From DASQUP01 sp035641235 (lineage in GTDB: Bacteria > Actinomycetota > CADDZG01 > WHSQ01): a stretch of 9,279 nucleotides of DNA. A model generated the notes under the pieces. The model saw nothing but the letters and a program-made list of their open reading frames with translations. It was not told the origin of the DNA and did not search any database. Shown here in pieces: positions 6,305 to 9,279 of the stretch; the first letter of the stretch is position 1; every line of letters starts with the position of its first letter. The stretch is from assembly GCA_035641235.1 (NCBI GenBank), contig DASQUP010000040.1, forward strand, positions 1-9,279, written 5' to 3'. The position numbers and the translations under genes are program-made.

Positions 6305-7330
6305 TCAGGCTGCGTTGGACGCCCGCACCAGACGCTCGAGCGCCGCCGTCGCCCCTCCCGAGTCAATTGCTTCGGCAGCTCTTGTCATCCCGGACGTCAT
6401 TTCTGTGGCATGACCCGCCGCGACCAACCCGGCGGCCGCGTTCAAGACGACGATGTCCCGGCGCGCGCCGGTCTCGCCCCCGAGGACGCCCCGCAGCGCC
6501 GCAGCGTTCTCGTCCGCACTTCCACCCGAGATTGCGTCGAGCGGAGCCGGTCCTAAGCCGAAGTCCCCGGGGTCGAGCGTCCAGCGTCTGATCTCACCCC
6601 CTACCAGCTCTACAACCGCCGACGGACCCGAGGTCGCAAGCTCGTCCAGTCCGCCGTGCCCGTGGAACGCGATGACCCTTTTGCTGCCCAACCGTCCGAG
6701 CGCCTCGACCATGAGTTCGAGCATCCTGGGATCGGCTACACCCAGAGCTTGAAACCGGGCTCCCGCGGGGTTCGTCAGGGGGCCGAGGAAATTGAAGACC
6801 GTGGCGATCCCGAGCTCCCGCCGGGTTGTAGCGGTGTGCCGCATTGCGGGATGGAACACGGGAGCAAAGCAGAATCCGATGCCGGCCTCGGCGATGCACT
6901 CCTCCACTCCGGCGGGAGGGAGGTCGATCTTCACACCCAGGGCTTCGAGAACATCCGCAGATCCGCAGCGCGACGAGGCCGCTCGGTTGCCGTGTTTGGC
7001 GACCTTGGCTCCTGCGCCGGCGCAAACGAGCGCGGCAGCCGTAGAGACATTGAAGGTTCCTGCCCGATCGCCACCTGTCCCGCACGTATCGAGTACGTCC
7101 TCGCCGGCCTCGACCTTCCCGGCGTACGCACGCATGGTCCGCACAAGCCCGACGATCTCCTCGGCGGTTTCTCCGCGCGACCGCAAGGCAACCACAAACG
7201 CCGCAATCTGAGCGGGAGTCGCGGCCCCCTCCATGATCTCTGCCATGGCAGCGGCGGCGGCGCCCTCATCGAGCGGTTTCCCCGCGAGAATGCTCGACAG
7301 GGTATGGGGCCAGGAGAATGGCTCCGTCAT
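6305..7330 (-). CDS. trpD: Anthranilate phosphoribosyltransferase
   Basis: A 341-aa protein of normal family length. It transfers phosphoribose from PRPP to anthranilate, the second step of tryptophan synthesis after anthranilate synthase. Visible signatures are the PRPP-loop block DTCGTGGD with NVST (81-97), KHGNRAASS (112-120), the anthranilate-side RRELGIATVFNFLGPLTNPA (170-189) and the metal-binding D229-E230 in GLDE. The frame is open to 7456, but the ATG at 7330 is chosen: it starts the usual N-terminal helices, has a strong GGGAGGA just upstream, and overlaps the M20 gene stop as ATGA, so the two are probably co-translated. No other trp gene is present, so trpD is dispersed here. It faces the exonuclease gene tail-to-tail with only 4 bp between stop codons, the same neighbour as recalled for M. 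tuberculosis trpD. Confidence 0.97.
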   Translation of the reverse strand: MTEPFSWPHTLSSILAGKPLDEGAAAAAMAEIMEGAATPAQIAAFVVALRSRGETAEEIVGLVRTMRAYAGKVEAGEDVLDTCGTGGDRAGTFNVSTAAALVCAGAGAKVAKHGNRAASSRCGSADVLEALGVKIDLPPAGVEECIAEAGIGFCFAPVFHPAMRHTATTRRELGIATVFNFLGPLTNPAGARFQALGVADPRMLELMVEALGRLGSKRVIAFHGHGGLDELATSGPSAVVELVGGEIRRWTLDPGDFGLGPAPLDAISGGSADENAAALRGVLGGETGARRDIVVLNAAAGLVAAGHATEMTSGMTRAAEAIDSGGATAALERLVRASNAA

Positions 7331-8526
7331 GAATCCTCCCGAGGACCGAGCAGCCGAGCGAAAGATACCGCGTAGCCGAGCGCGGCCTGCTCCAGTTCGT
7401 GCAGATCGATCGTTTCGCGCGCAGTGTGCGCGAGCGTTATGTCTCCGGGGCCACACAAGATGACTTCGGCTCCCGCCTCAAACAGAAAACGCGCGTCGGA
7501 TGCCCCGCGGAAGCCGACGAGTTCTGTCTCTCGCCCCGTCACCTCGGACATCGACTGCGCAACCGTGCGGACCACCGGCGAATCCTCACCAACCTCGAAT
7601 GGATTGCTCTTGAAAAGAACCTCGACCTCGGCATCCATATCGGGGAATCTCTTGCGAGCCACCTCCACGGCTTCGTCGATTGTGGCGAGCACAGACTCCT
7701 CGGACTCGCCGGGGATCGTGCGGCGATCGACCTCAATCGTGCACGATGCCGGGATCACGTTGACCTTCTCACCGCCCCGTATGGTGCCGACGCTGACCGT
7801 CGGTCCACCAAGCACCGGATGAGTTATGTCGGGAAGCGTTTCTTCCAGCCGAAGGACCAGCTCCGCCATGTGGCGCACGGCACTGATCCCACGCTCCGGA
7901 GCAGAACCGTGGGCGGCAACCCCATTGGTTGTTATACGAATCCAGCATGCGCCTCGCTGAGCCCGGACGACACGCAAAGAAGTCGGCTCACCCACGATCG
8001 CGATGTCCGGCGCGACGATTCCCTGCTCCACCAGGTAGCCGGCACCCTTGAAACCCATGGTCTCCTCGTCCGCCACGAGCTCGAGTTCGAGGGTCCCATG
8101 CAGGTCGGCCCCGGCGCGCCGGAGGATCTCCACGGCCTCCAATGCCGCGGCGATCGGCCCCTTTGCGTCGGACGAACCCCGGCCGTGCATCCGGCCGTCG
8201 GAGATCGATGCCCCAAACGGGTCGACGGCCCACAGCCGCACGTCCCCGGCGGGGACCACGTCGTAGTGGGAGCAGTAGCCGAGGGTAGGCCCGGCCTCGC
8301 CGCTCCAGCGCGCCACGACGCTCGGTCTATCGGCCTCGGCCTCGTGCATGGCGACGTCCAGCCCCAGCGAACGGCAGTACCCCTCGACCAGGCGGGCGAC
8401 GGCAAGTTCGTTGCCCGGCGGGTTCTCGGAGGCCGTTTGTACGAGTTCGCTGAGACGTCCGACGAGGCGGTCTCTGTCCAGGTGAGCCGCGAAATCCGCC
8501 ACTGCGGGGGTCAAGGTCTGAGACAC
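7327..8526 (-). CDS. M20-family metallopeptidase/deacylase (ArgE/DapE type)
   Basis: A 399-aa cytoplasmic di-zinc hydrolase. The complete M20A ligand and catalytic set is visible: H87 and D89 (SHYDVVP), bridging D120 (GRGSSDAKG), catalytic E154 and metal-binding E155 (DEET), E180 (VGEPT), and H367 (AHTARET). The lid/dimerisation domain, about 186-300, contains H206 (AHGSAP). Members remove acyl groups from amino acids (acetylornithine deacetylase ArgE, succinyl-diaminopimelate desuccinylase DapE) or cleave dipeptides. Motifs do not decide among these and no arg or dap gene is nearby. Coupling to trpD through ATGA suggests amino-acid metabolism but not a defined substrate. The GTG at 8526 is the only plausible start; no well-spaced Shine-Dalgarno is visible. 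It is divergent from the membrane-protein gene with 8 bp between starts. Confidence 0.9.
   Translation of the reverse strand: MSQTLTPAVADFAAHLDRDRLVGRLSELVQTASENPPGNELAVARLVEGYCRSLGLDVAMHEAEADRPSVVARWSGEAGPTLGYCSHYDVVPAGDVRLWAVDPFGASISDGRMHGRGSSDAKGPIAAALEAVEILRRAGADLHGTLELELVADEETMGFKGAGYLVEQGIVAPDIAIVGEPTSLRVVRAQRGACWIRITTNGVAAHGSAPERGISAVRHMAELVLRLEETLPDITHPVLGGPTVSVGTIRGGEKVNVIPASCTIEVDRRTIPGESEESVLATIDEAVEVARKRFPDMDAEVEVLFKSNPFEVGEDSPVVRTVAQSMSEVTGRETELVGFRGASDARFLFEAGAEVILCGPGDITLAHTARETIDLHELEQAALGYAVSFARLLGPREDS
7334..7340 (-). promoter_or_regulatory. Ribosome binding site that sets the trpD start
   Basis: On the minus strand GGGAGGA lies 3 nt before the ATG at 7330, inside the last codons of the M20 gene. 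It favours this ATG over the open-frame extension to 7456, which would add 42 residues of low-complexity sequence encoded within the M20 gene. Confidence 0.8.
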
Positions 8527-8534
8527 TTTCCGGT

Positions 8535-8804
8535 GTGACTCCCTATCAAGTGTTCCTTCTGATTGTGCTCATCACGTGGCCGTTTGCCATCGTCGGTCTG
8601 CTCTTCCTCATGACCCGCCTGGAGAACTACGTCGGACGAATGCACGCCGAAAATCCACGCGAGGCGGGCCTCGAACCGATCGAAGGCAGTCCGGAAGAAC
8701 GAGAGGTCACGATCGTTTTCGGCGACCAGGTCGTGGGCGAGCCCTCCGTCAACGACGGAGCCGAGGCGGAATCCCGCGATCGGGTCGGCCGGTCCACCAG
8801 CTAG
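8535..8804 (+). CDS. Small single-pass membrane protein of unknown function
   Basis: An 89-aa frame from a GTG. Residues about 6-28 form one hydrophobic segment (FLLIVLITWPFAIVGLLF within it), followed by a short basic/polar stretch and a hydrophilic, acidic, probably cytoplasmic or flexible tail. There is no cleavage site or lipobox, so it should be a signal-anchored inner-membrane protein. I do not recognise a family. Support for a real gene is the coherent membrane segment, GC-biased codon positions and the lack of any longer competing frame over 8535-8804. Weak points are the missing Shine-Dalgarno and a start only 8 bp from the divergent M20 start; a GTG at 8550 would keep the membrane segment and leave 23 bp. 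It is convergent with the RidA gene, with the 51-bp inverted repeat between them. Confidence 0.65.
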   Translation: MTPYQVFLLIVLITWPFAIVGLLFLMTRLENYVGRMHAENPREAGLEPIEGSPEEREVTIVFGDQVVGEPSVNDGAEAESRDRVGRSTS

Positions 8805-8827
8805 TCTCATCGGGGAATCGTATAAGC

Positions 8828-8878
8828 CGAACCGTCTGCGATGTGTCACGGTATGCGTGACTGGATGCAGACAGTTCG
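8828..8878. terminator. 51-bp imperfect inverted repeat, candidate bidirectional terminator
   Basis: Two 23-nt arms flank a 5-nt centre (GTATG, 8851-8855). From outside in: CGAAC (8828-8832) with GTTCG (8874-8878), one C-A mismatch, GTCTGC (8834-8839) with GCAGAC (8867-8872), a symmetric 5x5 internal loop containing possible G-T wobbles, and GTCACG (8845-8850) with CGTGAC (8856-8861). That is 17 Watson-Crick pairs out of 23. It sits in the 81-bp gap between the stop codons of two convergent genes, where a shared terminator is expected. No T-run follows on either strand, so if it terminates it is the T-less kind reported for GC-rich actinobacteria. A small structured RNA or a REP-like dispersed element is the alternative. 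Confidence 0.55.
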
Positions 8879-8885
8879 CTCTCCG

Positions 8886-9266
8886 TCAGACTCGGGCGAT
8901 GCACTCAATTTCCACGCGTGCACCCAAAGGTAAAGCCGCGACTCCGACAGTTGCGCGCGCGGGGCGAGCGGCCCCGAGGACGTCGGCATATACCTCATTG
9001 AACGCCTTGAACTCGCTCATGTCGGTGAGGTAAGCGGTCACCTTGACGACGGAATCGAAGTTTGCCCCGGCGGCGGCAAGAACCGCACCGAGGTTTTGGA
9101 GCGCCCCGCGCGTCTGTTCCTCGACTCCCTCCCCGACCAATTCACCCGTTTTGGGATCAAGGGCGACCTGCCCCGAGCAAAAGATGTAGTCGTCGGACGC
9201 GACGGCCTGTGAATAGGCACCAACAGCAGCCGGTGCCGCGTCGGTGGCGATGGTCTTGGTGGCCAC
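8886..9266 (-). CDS. ridA: RidA/YjgF-family reactive enamine/imine deaminase
   Basis: A 126-aa protein of typical family length that forms a trimer with active sites between subunits. It speeds release of ammonia from 2-aminoacrylate and related enamines/imines made by PLP enzymes such as serine/threonine dehydratases, protecting other PLP enzymes. Visible blocks are GAYSQAV (16-22), FCSGQVALDP (29-38), VVKVTAYLTDM (73-83), F89NEVY, the substrate-carboxylate Arg R104 in PARATVGV, and VEIECIA (118-124) with the conserved Glu. The Arg supports a true RidA-type active site rather than an Arg-less Rid subgroup. The GTG at 9266 is preceded by GAGGAGGG at 5 nt. It is monocistronic as far as can be seen, with its 3' end facing the 51-bp inverted repeat. 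Confidence 0.95.
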   Translation of the reverse strand: MATKTIATDAAPAAVGAYSQAVASDDYIFCSGQVALDPKTGELVGEGVEEQTRGALQNLGAVLAAAGANFDSVVKVTAYLTDMSEFKAFNEVYADVLGAARPARATVGVAALPLGARVEIECIARV

Positions 9267-9271
9267 GTTTT

Positions 9272-9279
9272 CCCTCCTC
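9272..9279 (-). promoter_or_regulatory. Ribosome binding site of the RidA gene
   Basis: On the minus strand GAGGAGGG lies 5 nt before the GTG at 9266, confirming that GTG as the start. The promoter lies beyond the right edge of the window. Confidence 0.75.

Noticed and set aside
7331..7456. 42-codon N-terminal extension of trpD
   Set aside because: It is Arg/Ala-rich sequence read from within the M20 gene; the ATG at 7330 has a strong Shine-Dalgarno and gives the usual TrpD N-terminus.
7399..8538. Long plus-strand open frame (379 codons) opposite the M20 gene
   Set aside because: It is antisense to a gene with a complete set of M20 active-site motifs. Its translation is rich in Arg, His and Gly with no recognisable domain, as expected of a shadow frame in GC-rich DNA.
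1..9279. CRISPR array, tRNA/rRNA, insertion sequence, prophage or toxin-antitoxin module
   Set aside because: No regularly spaced repeats, cloverleaf-like or rRNA-like stretches, transposase or integrase motifs, or paired small genes of known toxin-antitoxin type were found on either strand.

Overview
The window is GC-rich, dense, single-contig bacterial DNA with third-position GC bias. Many genes start with GTG, most are packed with overlapping start/stop codons, and protein families are of actinobacterial type. The strongest lineage clue is a DEDDh-exonuclease/GIY-YIG fusion lying tail-to-tail with trpD. As I recall, the same pair (Rv2191 and Rv2192c/trpD) is adjacent in Mycobacterium tuberculosis. 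The Gram-positive/actinobacterial type of LexA box and the small four-cysteine protein at the left edge agree with this. I would place it in Actinomycetota, perhaps a deep class such as Acidimicrobiia, but class level is a guess. I see no insertion sequence, phage gene, tRNA, rRNA or CRISPR array.

Left half (about 1-4625, all minus strand): a tightly packed unit read leftward from a promoter region near 4630-4690. Its order is a two-GAF SpoIIE/PP2C-type phosphatase, a 67-aa zinc-ribbon protein, an alpha-methylacyl-CoA racemase-like CaiB/BaiF enzyme, a coiled-coil protein ending in a YacP-type NYN ribonuclease domain and, after an 81-bp gap with two hairpins, a small four-cysteine protein that leaves the window. 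The first three are joined by TAATG and ATGA overlaps and the fourth by a 2-nt gap, so co-translation is likely although the functions look unrelated.

Centre (4626-6300): a 70-bp divergent promoter region holds a perfect 14-bp palindrome matching the LexA (SOS) operator. It sits between a -35 and a -10 element of the rightward gene, which encodes the DEDDh exonuclease fused to a UvrC/Cho-like GIY-YIG incision half with a UVR motif. An SOS-controlled repair nuclease is the most informative regulatory story here.

Right half (6305-9279): trpD, coupled by ATGA to an upstream M20 metallopeptidase/deacylase, both on the minus strand; a divergent single-pass membrane protein whose start lies only 8 bp from the M20 start; a 51-bp imperfect inverted repeat between convergent genes, probably a bidirectional terminator; and a RidA-family enamine/imine deaminase entering from the right edge.

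No clearly new multi-gene system is evident. The points most worth following are the LexA-operator/repair-fusion arrangement, its altered UvrC-type cysteine cluster, the phosphatase-racemase-ribonuclease operon and the 51-bp inverted repeat.
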